DNA from: Rhexocercosporidium sp. MPI-PUGE-AT-0058
Lineage: Eukaryota; Ascomycota; Leotiomycetes; Helotiales
Direction: 5' to 3'
Assembly: GCA_020746875.1 (NCBI GenBank)
Contig: JAGTJL010000029.1
Span: 1 to 64,000, forward strand
Length of the DNA stretch: 64,000 nt
This document shows positions 11,137 through 23,900 of this stretch, piece by piece (within the stretch, counting starts at the first letter, position 1; every line of letters starts with the position of its first letter). The notes under the pieces are model-generated. The model was not told the origin of the DNA. It saw only the letters and a list, made by a program, of their open reading frames with translations, and made no database searches. Position numbers and translations under genes: made by a program.

Positions 11137-14100
11137 TAAAAAAGATTTACTTTAATTAAAATAACTCTTAGGGCTACGGTAAATAAGTTATTAATTTAAA
11201 AAGAAAATATATAACGACTAAGAGGTTACGCGTAATTAAACGACTTAAGATTTAAAGGAGTTTATAAAGCTAAATAAATGAAATTAATTTATATACTTAA
11301 ATAAATAATAAAGCGCGCGATAGGCTACAGGTTATTATAAAGGAAATAAACTATTATAACTGCCTTATATTAATAATAAAGATTGTTAGATTTATTATTA
11401 ATAATATAAAAAGTTTATTTAAATATTAACAACTTTAATATAACGTGCTTAAAAACGGAGCCTAGTACTTCGAGACCGTGACGGTTAAACTAAAGACGAA
11501 CAAAATAAGTACGGCTAATAGGTTATAAATCTCTAGCTTTTTTATATTTCTTTTATGCCTTTAACCCTTTATATTATAAATGTTTTATTTTTAATTAAAT
11601 TATTAGTCCTCGAAAATCAGCGGTCGAGTTGTCGCAAGCTTAAAGTTTAATATAAAAGTTATTACTAGACTTTATGAGTTCTTTTAATTAACGGCTACTA
11701 AGTCTAGGCTTTTACGCTACTTAAGTGCTAATAGTAGTAATTTAATTAAGAGTAAAAGTATAAAATAGCGAATTAAGTACCGTGACAGGCTAAGCCTACC
11801 TTAAGTTATTTTAGGTAACGCATTAAAGTATTAAAGTAATAACGATTTTATTTCCTTAGAGTTTCGGTCAATTAGTTTTAAGATAATAAAATAAGTAAAA
11901 CTACTCTGTATAAAAGGAGATTTTAATTAATTTAAATTACACGCTTTTTCCTTAATCGTTCTAAAATCTCGCTTATTAGAATTTAGATATTATTATTATA
12001 ATTTCGTTACGGCAATAACTCTATAAAAGACTTAAGTAAGTAAATGGTGCCTTATTATAAGCACTTAAGTCATTCATAAGTGTTTCTCTGACTTTGTCCT
12101 TATAAAACTATTTGTTATTAAGCAAATTAACTAGACTTTAAGTTAAGAGCTTCCTTTAGCTAGATATTAGTTTTTAGACCCTTAAATTAAGAATATTAAT
12201 TAATTAAGAGAGAGCATTATTACTTCCGCCCTTAAGACATATTTACTTTTTTTTTAAACTTAAAATCCGGCTTAGCTTATACCGGTTTATAAAGGTGTTC
12301 GGGGAATATTTTTATTACTCTTAAAGTTATTATAAAGTTATATTAATATAAAATTCTTTAAAAGGAAACCTTACTTTTAAATAAAAAGAGGTTGCTTTAA
12401 TAAAAAAAGACTTCCGGAAAGCTTAATACTATTAGTTTAAAAGTTGCTTATAATATAATTAATAAAGACTTAAAATAAATAACGAAATTAAAGACACTTC
12501 CCATTTTAATAAGGTAATTAAAGCTACGCTTTTACTTTAAGTCTTTAAATTATATTAAAAAATTATTAAGATTTAGAAATTAATAATATTAAATAAAAAA
12601 GAATTTACTTTTAACCTCTTACCCCTCTTAATTAATTAATAATAAGAAGCAAGTCGAAGGAAAGCGACGACAAAAGCGGTTTAAAATAACTTATAGCTTA
12701 TTAAAGCTTTAAGAGTTATTCTCGAAAAGCTTTTACCTTATAACCTACTGCTAAAAAAAGAGAAAAACCGTAAAGAAGATTAAGTAACTCGAAGTCAACA
12801 CATAAAGCATAGCATTTCTTCTCTTCTCCCTTTAAATATAATAAATCTCAGTCGCTTATGGCAATTTATTTATTTATTAAAAAATAATAAGAAAATATAA
12901 TAAAAAGTTATTAAAATATTATCGACGCTTTTATTTAATATAATAACCGTTAAAATAAGAAAAGGGAAAACTATTTAAGACTGACTTTGTCGTTATTTAA
13001 TATTAACTTATTAAAAAAGTAAAAATAAAAAAAAAAAGACAAAAGTAAAAAAGAGATATAATTAAGTTAAAAAAAGAAATGCTTTAATTAATTTCTTTTC
13101 ATTTTTTTATTATACTTCGAACTTCAAAAGTAAGAAAACCGTCCTCCGATTACCTTTTACTTTTAACCTTATGTATTTATATATTCTTACTTCTTTAATA
13201 TGCCCTTAGTATATTTCCTTTTATTTTTAATAATAATTAAGAGGTTAAAAAGATTTGTAAAAGATTCGTTAAAATAAAAGTATAAAAAAAGAGCGAGGTC
13301 GTTAAAAACACGCTAGCTTAAGATATAGAAGGATATTAACGAATTCGACGCGTTATGAGGATCGATTTTTATTTCATAAAAAAAGTCAGTCTTTATATTG
13401 TAAGAAAAGGAGTCGGGAACTTATTTAAAATACTAATTATGCGTCGATTTATTTTAAAAGAATTACCTTAACTTTATTAAAACTAAAGTTTATTTAAATA
13501 TAATATTTAAAAAAGTAAGTTTAAGCGACAGGAACGATGTAATAAGTGTTAGGAAATGTGGAAAGATTAATATAAATATAAAGAGACGCGTAAAGCCTCT
13601 TTAGGAGTATTATAAAAGAAAGTAATAGAGTTATTAAAAAAGAAAGAAAAGAAAAAGAATAATAAAGTAAAAGACAATATTTAAGGGTGTTAAGCGAGAC
13701 GATTATTTACTTCTAAAGGTAAGGTATAAGTCACTTAACATTTACTTGTCCTTACTTAAATACATTTTCCTTTAAGTATTTAGAGCTTTAAAGTTATAAT
13801 ATTAATTTTTATTTTTTTACTTAAGGTCGAGCATAAGTTTTTTAAAAAGGGGACGCATATAGTGGGGTTAACCTTAAAGGCCTATTTTTCACGTGATTAA
13901 GTTACATCTTATTATATTTAAGATAGCCTTTAAAATAACATCTTTTAATAATAATAATAATTTTTACTATTATAACTTTTCCTTTTTATTTAAATTATAC
14001 CTCTCTCTTCCTTTAATAGATTATATTCCTTAAATATATAATATCTCTAGTATTTATTAAATAAGTATTTCCTACGTTTACCCTCCGGCACTTGCTTTGC

Positions 14101-14180
14101 TACCCTCTTATTGTGTGCTTAGTGTTTCCCCCTCCACACTATTCGCGCGCTTATTCTAGTGCGAGCTTTTCTTATATTAC
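11137..14180. other. AT-rich RIP-degraded sequence
   Basis: No identifiable gene. A polypurine-rich stretch lies at about 13020-13080 and 13600-13680. Stops in all frames. Probably the body of a degraded LTR retroelement continuing from the minus-strand segment to its right. Confidence 0.35.
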
Positions 14181-14189
14181 TTTAATAAA

Positions 14190-14770
14190 GTTAAATATTA
14201 TTAGCAGTCCTTTGACGTCCGGTAAGTCGTATAAAAGAGTATCTTAATAGGCCGCTCTCCATTTTTAGAGCTACTCCTTAAGATTAACTCGCCTTGCCTT
14301 AATAATAGCGAGCTTCTTTTTATAAGTAGATTATACTAGCGTGCGAGCACTTGTTTTTAAAGGAGCGTAATTTCTCTTAAGGATTTAAAGGAGTAATTAA
14401 AGAATTTATGACTTTAATTAAGGGTCTTCGTTTATTATCTCGGTTAATTATTTCTTTTCCATACGAGCTTACTTGTTCTCGCATTTCCTAATTACTTCTT
14501 AATAAATAGAGGGATTAACTGTCTCTTAAATCCACTTATAAGCTGCCTTATAAGCTCGAGCCTTTTCCGTTTATTATATAAGCTTCCTTACGTATTCCTT
14601 TATAAAAGTAGTATATATTAAAGCCACATTCTTAATTATAGCTTTTACCGGTAATAATGCGCTTAGCTTAAGGCCTTTCTCTATAAGGTCGCGAGTATCT
14701 TTGTCCTACTTCGCCTAAGCCTAGAAGTTATATTTAATAGCTTTTTTATTTTATTATATTCTTAAATTAT
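14190..14770 (-). pseudogene. Possible degraded gag of an LTR retroelement
   Basis: The minus strand keeps a mostly open frame: DKDTRDLIEKGLKLSALL, VKAIIKNVALIYTTFIKEYV, TEKARAYKAAYKWI, LIKVINSLITPLNP. It is helical and charged and looks like a gag-type segment. It lies downstream, on the same strand, of the LTR-like end at 15334-15427, which is the order expected for LTR then gag. I cannot name the family, and the call rests on position plus character only. Confidence 0.3.
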
Positions 14771-15333
14771 TTAATAATAAGAGTTTCGATTCGGCGTTAA
14801 AAAAGTTAAGAGTAATTAATAACGTAAGGTTTATTAAATTTTATATTTTATAAAAAATATAAAAGGATTTAAACGCTTAATATTAAGGAGTCTAAGTACG
14901 CTTATTATAATTAAGAGGAGTTCAATTATTTAAAGAAAAAGCTAAAGTTAAATTTATTATAGTAAAGGAGTTGCTTTTATAAGCTCCGAGTATTTAATAA
15001 GAAAGGAAGGACTAAAGAGATATCGAGTCCAGTTACTCGGCTTTTATATTCGTTTAGAATAGAATCGAAGAGTTAATAGAAAAACAGCGGTATAAATTAT
15101 ATTTTATAATAAGGTAGAAAACTCTATAACGTATAATAAATACTCTCCCCTTATAAACTTGCCTTATAGGCTTTATTTAAATTAATAGCGCACAAAAGGA
15201 AGAATATTAAATTAATAGCTTTGTTAACGGGGCTTATAACTATAATATAAAAGTAGATTAAAGCACTGCGAGTAGTTGTAGTTAAATTAAAGTAATTAAT
15301 TGTTATTTTAAAAAGCTTTAAGCATTAGGGGAA

Positions 15334-15427
15334 GACAATTGTTCTCCTGAAGGCGGTCTACAGTAGTAAAACCTAATTAAGTCACGTGCAGTGCCAAGAG
15401 AGCAGCTGCCCGTGCCTATACGACAAG
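15334..15427 (-). repeat. LTR-like end, minus-orientation copy
   Basis: The reverse complement starts TGTCGTATAGGCACGGGC and contains ACGTGACTTAATTAGGTT and CCGCCTTCAGGAGAACAA in the same order as the copy at 6669. It begins with TG on the minus strand. The two copies face each other 8.7 kb apart. Confidence 0.5.
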
Positions 15428-17250
15428 AATTAAAACGCTACCAAAATCAAGACGATTTTTCCTACTAAATAAAGATTATCTTGTAACTTATCTTATGTTT
15501 TAGTTATTACAAAGCTTAACCCTTTTAAAGAACTTAAATATACATTATAATAAACATTTTAGGAGTTTAAATACATAATTTTAATAATCTTCTGGGTTTT
15601 AAAAAATTATAGAAATAGAGGGTTTTTAGTGAGGATCGCTTAATTTTGGGTGGTGCGTATCGAATTCCTGCACCCACTGGTGACTCCACACCTAACCTAT
15701 TAGCGAGCGATAAGATCGCCAAGACTTGTTTTTAACCTACCCCCGCATCAGCTGGACCCTGCATAAGCGTTCCCGCCTAAATAATGAAAATTAAGTGCTT
15801 AATTATTATGATAATCGATCCTATCTTCGATAGCATTTAATGTCTTAGACTGGCATGGTGTAGTCTTCTCTTAATCTATTTAATACGGTTGAAAAAGTCG
15901 GCCTCATTTTAAGCCGCCTGATTGGAGAACGAAGATAAACGGGTTGAAGGAATTAATTTATTATTATATAACTGTTAACGCGAAACTCATAGCGGAAGAC
16001 AGGACATTTTTAGCACTTATTAAAGAAGGGGAGCATCGACCCTAGATTTAAAAAGTATCGTTGGCCAAGAACTCGAACCTATTGTAATCGAGATATTATT
16101 TTGAGTACGACTTTAGGGCTTACGACGCGGGTGGAGCATAAAGGAGTTGCGTGGAGTTTAATAAGGCGATAAAAGGTATTAAAGGCTAAGTAACGTTTAG
16201 TCCTTAGTATATTTTCTAAAAGTTAGAGAATATCGGTAGTTAGGACGCATATTAATTAAGCCGGGGAGGGTTAGAGGCTTACGATTAAGATAAAGCGCCG
16301 TTTAGTGGCTACGAGTTCGGCGGCTATAATGCCATTTCCAGAATACTTTTGTTAATAACCTCAAACCTTTTTATAATATTAACTATTATTATAATACCTT
16401 TATCGACTGTCTTAAATTAAATTATTAAAGAAGTCTTTAAGAATAAAGGTAAGAGCGGTACTTATTAATTTGTTCTACTTTATATTTTAAAATTAATTAA
16501 TCTTTATTAATAAGTAAAAAGTGCTTATATAATTTATAAAGCATTAAGGGCCATATATATCTCATTTTAACGTTTCTTTACGTCGTCTAAGGCTTGAGAG
16601 AAAGTCGAGAAGTCGGCAGGATTTCGTAAAGAAAGTTATCGATAAGGCTAAGGCCGAGACCGAGCTAGAGAGAGACGCTATGTTATCGGGCGCTGAACGG
16701 GGTTTATAAGATACTGAGATACGGCTAACGGATGAAGATTGCCTTTTAAACATTAGTTCTTAGACTTCTTTTATTACTTATATATACAAATAAAAGTCGC
16801 AAAGTCGGAACTCGTGCTTACGATTAATATATTATTTAAAAAGGAGACGTATTAAAGTAAATGAGGCTCTTTCTCGTACGGCACTACTTCTTGCTTTAAA
16901 CGATATTCTTTTTAATATTTTAAATCGCAAGTACTATATACAGCTGTAACTCCTTATTTTAATTAAGAGTAATTCTATATTAAAGGGACAAATGTAGATT
17001 ATTTTTAACTTAAGAGAATAGTTGCCGGGAGCCGAATATGTAATTAAATTAAATTAAACGCCAAAAACTAAGGTCTCGCCACTCCCTTAGGTGCCTGAAA
17101 CAAGGCGCTAGTCATTTATAAGCGATAAGTGCCTTAATATTATCTAAGTCCAAAGGCTTACTATTAACGATTTTAAATTCTGTTTATCGTTAACGATAGG
17201 AGTCAGAACCTCCTCCCACACTATAGAAGCAAATAAACATGGAAATACAG
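15428..17250. other. Degraded sequence with one orphan transposon-like terminus
   Basis: At 15661-15682 the sequence CGAATTCCTGCACCCACTGG closely matches the right terminus of the TIR element at 38916-39321. No matching left end was found, so it may be a truncated relative. Around 16560-16755 the plus strand has a charged open frame (RRLRLERKSRSR, then KKVIDKAKAETELERDAML) of no known family. The remainder is unassigned. Confidence 0.35.
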
Positions 17251-17356
17251 TAGAAGGCGAATTGGGTGTCGTTATTTTTTTAGTTAATTATTTTTAGCGA
17301 GCTCCACTTCTGGACACTTGTGGCTGTGCACCCCTGCTCGGTTGTACCCGCAGGTA

Positions 17357-17520
17357 CGTAAGGGGGTTCCAAGTGGGTCTCGTCCACCGTTGTCAATGGC
17401 AAGATGCTACTGAGCTATTGACTATAGATAACGTCGAATACTTTAATTTTACCCACAAATTACCACAAGTAGCGAAAGTAAATACCAGGCTGGACGAGAC
17501 CCACCTATAACGCCCTTGCG
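17357..17520. mobile_element. 164-bp MITE with TA target duplication
   Basis: Left end CGTAAGGGGGTTCCAAGTGG and continuing GTCTCGTCCA; the reverse complement of the right end is CGCAAGGGCGTTATAGGTGG followed by GTCTCGTCCA. The element is flanked by TA on both sides (17355-17356 and 17521-17522). Length, TA duplication and absence of coding sequence fit a Tc1/mariner-type MITE. The ends resemble those of the MITE at 48479-48635. Confidence 0.7.
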
Positions 17521-17569
17521 TACTTACAGTACGTACGGAAGTACCTCCGCAAAGGCAGAATTGGCGAGC

Positions 17570-18080
17570 TCTTAATTTAACTTACCCCGCCATTTTCCTT
17601 AACGTCCATCCCTGTGTGGCGAGACTCCCGCGTAACGAGACGCCATATATACTTCTCAACACAACAAACTCAACAACGACTCAGGAGCGTAGATTTTCTC
17701 GGAATAAAAGCATTGAATTGTAAAATGCGTGTGTTCTTGATATCTTTTGAACACGGCTACTACTTACCGTGCAATTCTATAAATCGTGGTAAACTAACGA
17801 CGAGCGCGTTACTTCGGACGGCCGTAGGCACACTAGAAGTCTGTGGATCCTGCTAAAACTCGGTCGAATTGCGGCTTATTATATAGCGACCTAATCCCGA
17901 GTGTGGCGAACGCGTCCGAGTTGCGGTTGTATTCTATGCTAATTCAAAGTCCACCAGCTTAGAATTGACAGATGCGGAGGATCCGCTTATCCAGCCTAAA
18001 GCAGCTTAGCCGTATCCTATGGCTGCTGACGCTAGTATTTCACCGCCAGGCTCAAGGTTCGTAAACACACGCATAGCCGC
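17570..18080. other. Normal-composition sequence without a recognised gene
   Basis: GC content is close to normal here. A short plus-strand ORF (17614-17856, 80 aa) has no recognisable feature, and the minus strand shows short open stretches that may be the 3' end of the TPR relic next door. I do not call a gene. Confidence 0.3.
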
Positions 18081-18084
18081 GAAC

Positions 18085-18530
18085 TGTCAGACATTAATAA
18101 TCTGGAGCTAAGCACGAGATAGGATGTCTCTGCATTCTTCTAGGTTACATTCCTTCAAATTCAGGAGATATCTAAGTCCTCCGATTTCCAACTGTTCAGG
18201 TTTCCTATTAAAGAAAGCGTAAATAGATGATTATTACCTAGCATACGAACACACTCAGTCATGTGTACAACGGCTTCTTCGTTGCCATTTTGCCCTTTCC
18301 ACGTTAAAGCAAGGTTATTCATGCTGTTCAGCGTGTCTGAATGCTCCTAGCCAAGCACCCTCTTTCTAGTCTCCATCACTCGCACGTCCAGCTCCTCGGC
18401 CTCGAAAAACGTCGACGCCATATTAACTATGCTGTTCAGCGTGCCTGGATGCTCCTCTCCAAGCACCTTCAAACTCGTCTCTATTACCCGCACATGTATA
18501 TCTCCAGCAGGAAGCAATCTGGGAAACGGT
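18085..18530 (-). pseudogene. TPR (kinesin-light-chain-type) repeat relic
   Basis: The minus strand reads VIETSLKVLGEEHPGTLNSI then VNMASTFFEAEELDVRVMET then RKRVLG-stop-EHSDTLNSM and NNLALTWKGQNGNEEAVVHM, continuing TECVRMLG. These are two consecutive TPR_10/TPR_12-type repeats with the usual VLG-EHPDTL-S--NLA-T pattern, as found at the C-terminus of fungal NLR-like proteins. One TAG lies where a codon such as GAG or CAG is expected, and no start or NB domain is visible. It is probably a decayed fragment of a larger signalling or NLR-type gene. Confidence 0.6.
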
Positions 18531-18558
18531 TACACCAATCTACATATAAAAGCTTCGT

Positions 18559-18786
18559 TTACCTCCTGTTCTTATATACAATCCAGAGTTGGTCGAGCCA
18601 TTTACTTAGTGACAACTTCTGCATAGAGCTGAACTTAGCTGCTAGGTCACACTTCTCTGTTTTTGAAAAAGAGAGAAACGTATGATTACAACAACCTAAT
18701 ACGGTGGCATGCATGCCATAGACCTCCATGCATGAGTGGCAGAGATCTGCCTCCGGGCATTGTCGACATATGTATCTTATACCCAA
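18559..18786 (-). pseudogene. ZZ-like Cys-rich zinc-binding segment
   Basis: The 75-aa minus-strand frame begins MGIRYICRQCPEADLCHSCM, followed by VLGCCNHTFLSF and a C-terminal tail with KWLDQLWIVY. The C-x2-C, C-x2-C, CC and final H arrangement resembles a ZZ-type or related zinc finger seen next to repeat domains in fungal proteins. It lies just upstream, on the same strand, of the TPR relic and may belong to the same broken gene, but the frame between them is interrupted. Family assignment is by pattern only. Confidence 0.4.
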
Positions 18787-18799
18787 AATTTCCTTTTCT

Positions 18800-19930
18800 A
18801 GTCAGCAGAGATTGCACCAGATTAAGTGATTAATGCTGCCATGTCATCCACCATTTGTATATCTTGCCACAAAGCAAAGTAAGCATAGCTTTCATCTTCG
18901 TTAAAAAGTAAAAGGCGGCCCGTTATAAAGATTGCTCACTCAGACGGTCCTTAATCGTATTGTCTAAATTACTATATAGCCTCCAGAATTACGGAGTTGC
19001 GTTTTGCTCGTCGAGTTGCTTCCGTTTTGGGATTCGCCTTCTGCGAAAAGGCTTGCAGATATTAGTATAATCCAGGAGCCCTGTTGGAGTATCTCGGCAT
19101 CCCGTACGCGAGTAAATGCTTTGGCGTCGACGTAGCCTGACGATACGATAGTCGGTCGAGTTCAAGTTTATATGTCGACAGTCGTATAAAGAGTCGAAAT
19201 GCAAAAGGGTATTAAAAATATAAATAACGGCGAAGGAAGAGTAGACTTCGAGGGTGCTTCGCAAAAAAGGAAATTATAGTCAACGTCGAGGGCAGGAAGA
19301 AGACACTAAAACTATAAAGTATTTAAAGTCCGAGGCATTCGAGAGCAAGAACGCAGAGAAAATAAGTAAAAGGGAAATAAATATAAAATCGAATTATAAA
19401 GTAATAATATAAATGTGAAGGGCGGCAAGGAAAAGTAAATTAAAAAGTCTTCGTAAAAGAGAGAATCACAGCCACGCTTACAAGAGTTGTCAAGAGTTCG
19501 AGAGAAGGTAAAGAGAGAACAATATAAAAAGAAGTATAAAAAGGAGTGTGTAAAGGAGAAGCGATAGTTGGTAGAAGTCGAGGGTGGGCGAAAACTGCGA
19601 GGCTTATGTAGCCGGGAGCGGCTTTAAGACAGAGACAGCCGGGGCATGCCATAATAAAGAGGATGCCATTTCTGGCTCCTGGATTAAGGACTTAAATAAT
19701 CAGGATAAATGAAGTTAACACCCAGCAATTCTGGGAGGGAGGGACGTTATTATCGCTCCACACGAACTAAGGCATGTGCGCTGCGAGCAGAGTTTAACGA
19801 GCGGTCGAGGCTACGTAAAACAGCGACTAAACCTACCGAATTCAGCGGCCCAAACCGCAGTACTCAGTCATATAATATAATAATATTACTTAAAGTCGAA
19901 CGTTCGATATTCTCTTATAATTTCCTTAAT
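18800..19930. other. Eroded region, no gene recognised
   Basis: Intermediate composition. Minus-strand ORFs at 18989-19264 and 19440-19652 and a plus ORF at 19709-19933 show no domain, signal peptide or typical coding character. They may be remains of the gene to the left. Confidence 0.3.
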
Positions 19931-20485
19931 TAACTCTTAATAAGTATTATTAAAGAAGTTAAAGAACTACTTAATATTTTAACTTACTTCAAGAGTATAA
20001 TAATCTACGACGTATTATTTCTTTTCGGCGTTATCCGTAATACCTTAAGCCGTAAAAAACTACTTTAAGATCTTAAAGAACTTAATAATATTATTCCCGT
20101 TAAATTATAAATAATTAAAAATACTTAAGGTTAATATAACTTAAGTTATTACGAAATAAGAAAATCCTTTACTAAAGTCCGTAGTAAGTCGTACAGCCTG
20201 AGATATAAATTTTTAAAACGTTATATTACTAAAAGTAAGTTCGTAATAATAATAATTTAAAGTTTTATTTACTTTATATAATATAAAAGTTTTAGTAAAT
20301 CTATATTATCCTAACGTAAGTCGTATTAATTAAAAAGCTTAAGCGGAAGTAACTTAAGCTTAAAGCGGTGCTATATAACTTATATTAGCAAGATTAAGTC
20401 CCTCTTGCTTCGGAAGCGAATATAATATAACTTAAAAGTATATAAGCTAAGTGAGTATTATATAAGCCGGTAAAACTCAGCGTGA

Positions 20486-20590
20486 CCAATGATTTGATTT
20501 GATTTGATTTGAGGCTATTAATCAAATCAAATCATCAAATTTTAATTATTAATCAAATCAAATCAAATCATGATTAATTGATTGTTAATT
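20486..20590. repeat. Inverted ATTTG/CAAAT pentamer tracts (hairpin)
   Basis: Tandem ATTTG units (about four) are followed by tandem CAAAT units in two blocks, so the segment can fold on itself. It is bordered by CAGCGTGACC on the left and GTCACCTG on the right, which look like short inverted ends. This may be a small foldback or hAT-like MITE. No 8-bp target duplication could be seen. Confidence 0.45.
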
Positions 20591-20677
20591 GATTAATACG
20601 TCACCTGATATAAACGTGACCTTCTATAAATAGAATATTTATTTAAGTAATATATATTAAGAAATTTCTAAATATAA

Positions 20678-20988
20678 TGTGAAAATAGGCGAGCCAATCA
20701 GGAATGAAGAAGCGCAGTAGGTAAGGACACGTGATCAAAGAGAGAGAATTGCTTACTTACTTGCTTAAAGAGCTAGAAGAGCTCTTCGGTGGTTATATAC
20801 AAAATAATAGCTTCTCTAGAAGCTTCTACGACTACGTAACTAATTACGTAGCTTATACGAGCTACGTAATTGAATACGAGCGTAATTTCCCGGAATATAA
20901 AGGTAATTTCCGGGCCGCGTAAGCAGTGGAAACTCCTTCGGCTATTCTAGGGTAAAATCGGCACAAGTTACCGAAGTAAAATCCAATA
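20678..20988 (-). repeat. 3' LTR of minus-strand copia element
   Basis: 311 bp, reading on the plus strand from TGTGAAAATAGGCGAGCC to GAAGTAAAATCCAATA. It is nearly identical to 26541-26851 apart from transitions. On its inner side the minus strand carries the purine tract AAGAGGGCG directly before the LTR, a polypurine tract as expected next to a 3' LTR. A short open frame inside it (20731-20922) is not a gene. Confidence 0.85.
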
Positions 20989-23900
20989 CGCCCTCTTAAT
21001 AAGTGAAGTAATAGCTTTATAAGCTTATATATAAGCTAGCTTTAAAGCAGAGCTTATATTTACAAGAATAGAGTAAATACATAAAATACCCTTTGCGGAA
21101 GGTAGGCCAGATGTGAAGAAAAAAAAATACAAATTATAATCTCGTTTCCTCCGCTTTAGCCCTATTCGACTAGTCTCAAAAGCCTTATGAATTCAATGAA
21201 TTTAGGCTTATCTAGCGGCTTCGTAAAGCCGTCGGCTTTTTATTTAGACCCTTTTATATAAATTAAGTCTATTTCGCCTTAATTTATGAGGTCGTAAACG
21301 TAATAATATTTAACGGCAATATGCTTAGTCCTCTTGTGGAATTGAGAGTTATTAAGTAATAAGAGAGCGCCGTTATTATCCGTATAAACAGGGAATCGTT
21401 CTTATATATAATAGCCTAATTCGGTTAAAAGCTGCTTTATATAAACAGCCTCTTTAAAAGCTGAATTAATAGCTATATATTCGGCCTCAGTCGTACTTTG
21501 AGCTATAATACTTTAGAGCTTGCTTTTCTAGCTAAATAAGTAACTCGCTAAATAAAAGCTCAAGCCGCTAGTTAATTTAGCCATACTAATGTCTCGGCGT
21601 AGTCGGCGTCATAATAGCCGCTTATATATCGACTAAAGCTTTTTTCGTAAATTAGCCCTAGCTTTTTTGATCCTTTTAAGTATTTAAGCACGTTTTTAAA
21701 GGCAATTAAGTGATCGGCGCTAGGGTGACTAACGAATCGAGCGAGCTTTATAACCGAGTAATAAATATTAAGTCTAATAATTAGCGTAAAAAATAAGAAG
21801 TAGCCTATTATTTATTAATATTAATTTATTTCCTCTTTATTAGCCTAATTAAGATTAGGCTTTAACTTAACCTTTAAATCCATTAATATATCTTTAGGCT
21901 TACAGTCGATTATATTAAACCGCTCTAGCACTTTCTTAATATAACTCTCTTAGCTTAACTTTATAAAACCTTTATTTAAGTTATAGTCGATATTTATACT
22001 TAAATAGTCCTTTATTAGCCCTAAATCCTTTAATTTAAAGAGCTTTTTAAACTCTTTAATAAAGAATTTAATATTATTAACGCTTAAGCTAATTATCGCT
22101 AAATCGTCTATGTAAATAAAGACTATAAGCTATTGCTCCTTATTAATTAAAATACAATTCTCGGTAATTAAGGCTTGAAAACCGAGTTTTTAAACTAGGA
22201 CTTCTTTTAGCGTAATAAACTAGAGCCTAGCTAACTGTTTTAGCCTATATAAGGCTTTATTAAGTAAAAGTAATTTATTAGCGTATTTTTAAGCGTTTAT
22301 GCCTTTAAAAAGCATTATATACAGAGTATTTACGTTAATATCACTTTACATAAAAGCCGAAATTATATCGACTTTTCATATAAGCTAGCCGTAAAGGACC
22401 GCTAAGGCGAATATAAGTCGCTGAACTATTTGTTTTATTACGCTAGCAAACGTGTCTACGTAGTTAAGGCCACAGAGTTACTCAAACCCTTTAACGACGA
22501 ATTTAACTTTAAATTCAAAGTAATTAAGTAATTCTTTAATTTTATACACTCACTTCGTTTTTAAAGGCTTATAAGTCTTATTAGCGTCTTTTAGCACTAT
22601 TTCCCAAGTCTCGTGACTTTCTAAGGAATTAACTTCTTTTTCTATGGCTTTTAGCTAATAGTCCTTATATAAAGAGGCCATAACCTCTTTAAGGCTCTTA
22701 GGCTCGTAAATTTAAAGGCCTTTTTCTCGTTTAATAACGATTTTATTAGCCTTTAACTCTTTAGGTAATTTTATTAACTCCTTTTCTAAATCTTCGTCTA
22801 TTTTAGAGCTTATTAAAGCCATAAAAGCTAGTCTTTTAGCGTCTTTATAGACAGAAAAAGCTTCTTTTTCCTCTTCGATCAATCAGTTATTTAACTAGCG
22901 AATAGCCGTCTTAAAGCTTAAGTATATTATTGGCTGATTTTCCAAAGAGTTAGAGTCTTTAGCGCTAGTACTAGCGTTTTTAGTTACGACGTCAGGCTTT
23001 CAGCTCGAATAATCCTTTTTAGGCCTCTTAATAGGTGCTTTAAGCATTTCCGGGCTAGCCATATTAAGCTTTTTATTAGCCTTTAGCGTTTAAAGGAGCT
23101 CTTATACAAATAAGTCGGATTCGTCTTCAAAATCCGTTTTCTCGCCCTCTAATTAGTCGATAGGCGACTTTTCGCTTATATTGCCTTTATTAAGCATTTC
23201 GTCGTTAATACCACTTATTGACTTAATAATATCGTCGCTAGCGCCTTTAAACTCTTCAAGTGTTTCGACTATATAATCGAATTCGGTCTCTTCCGTCATA
23301 TCGTCCTTAAGGATTAAATCCTCTTTAATTAGGACGTTTTTAGAGCTTATAACGGCTCTTTTACTCGGTAAATAAACTAAGTAATTATTAAAAGACTTAA
23401 AACCGACAAGGATACCCCTGTCGGATTTATCGGCTAGCTTATGAGCTCTTTTATTCTTAAGTACGTAGGTTAAAGAACCTAATATGCGGATATAATCGAT
23501 TGTCGGTAATTTACTGCATAAAGCTTTAAAAGGAGTCTTCTTTATGACGGAGTTATATAATCGATTTTTAATATAAGCTATTCCTTATAATAAGTAGGGC
23601 CATAAAAACAAAGGTAATCTCTTAGCCTTATAAACGCTAATTAGCCGCTCTATTAAGTATTTATTTAACCTTTCGGCTATCTCGTTTTAAGAAGGGGAAT
23701 AAGGGCTAATGTATTTATATATATACCCTTTTTACTTACAATAATACGTCCATTTATTAAACTTGAATTCCCTGGCGTTATCAAGCTTAAAAGCTTTAAT
23801 ATTCGCTATAAATTTATATTTAACGCTATTTTAATTAAACTATATATTTATTATATTACAGAAGTCAATAAATACGTCATAAGCGTCGGCTTTGAGTTTT

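Noticed and set aside
18341..18685. 114-aa and 65-aa plus-strand open frames
   Set aside because: They are antisense to the TPR and zinc-finger relic, which explains the open stretch.
20731..20922. 63-aa open frame starting near the copia LTR
   Set aside because: It lies entirely inside the LTR and is closed by changes in the other LTR copies.
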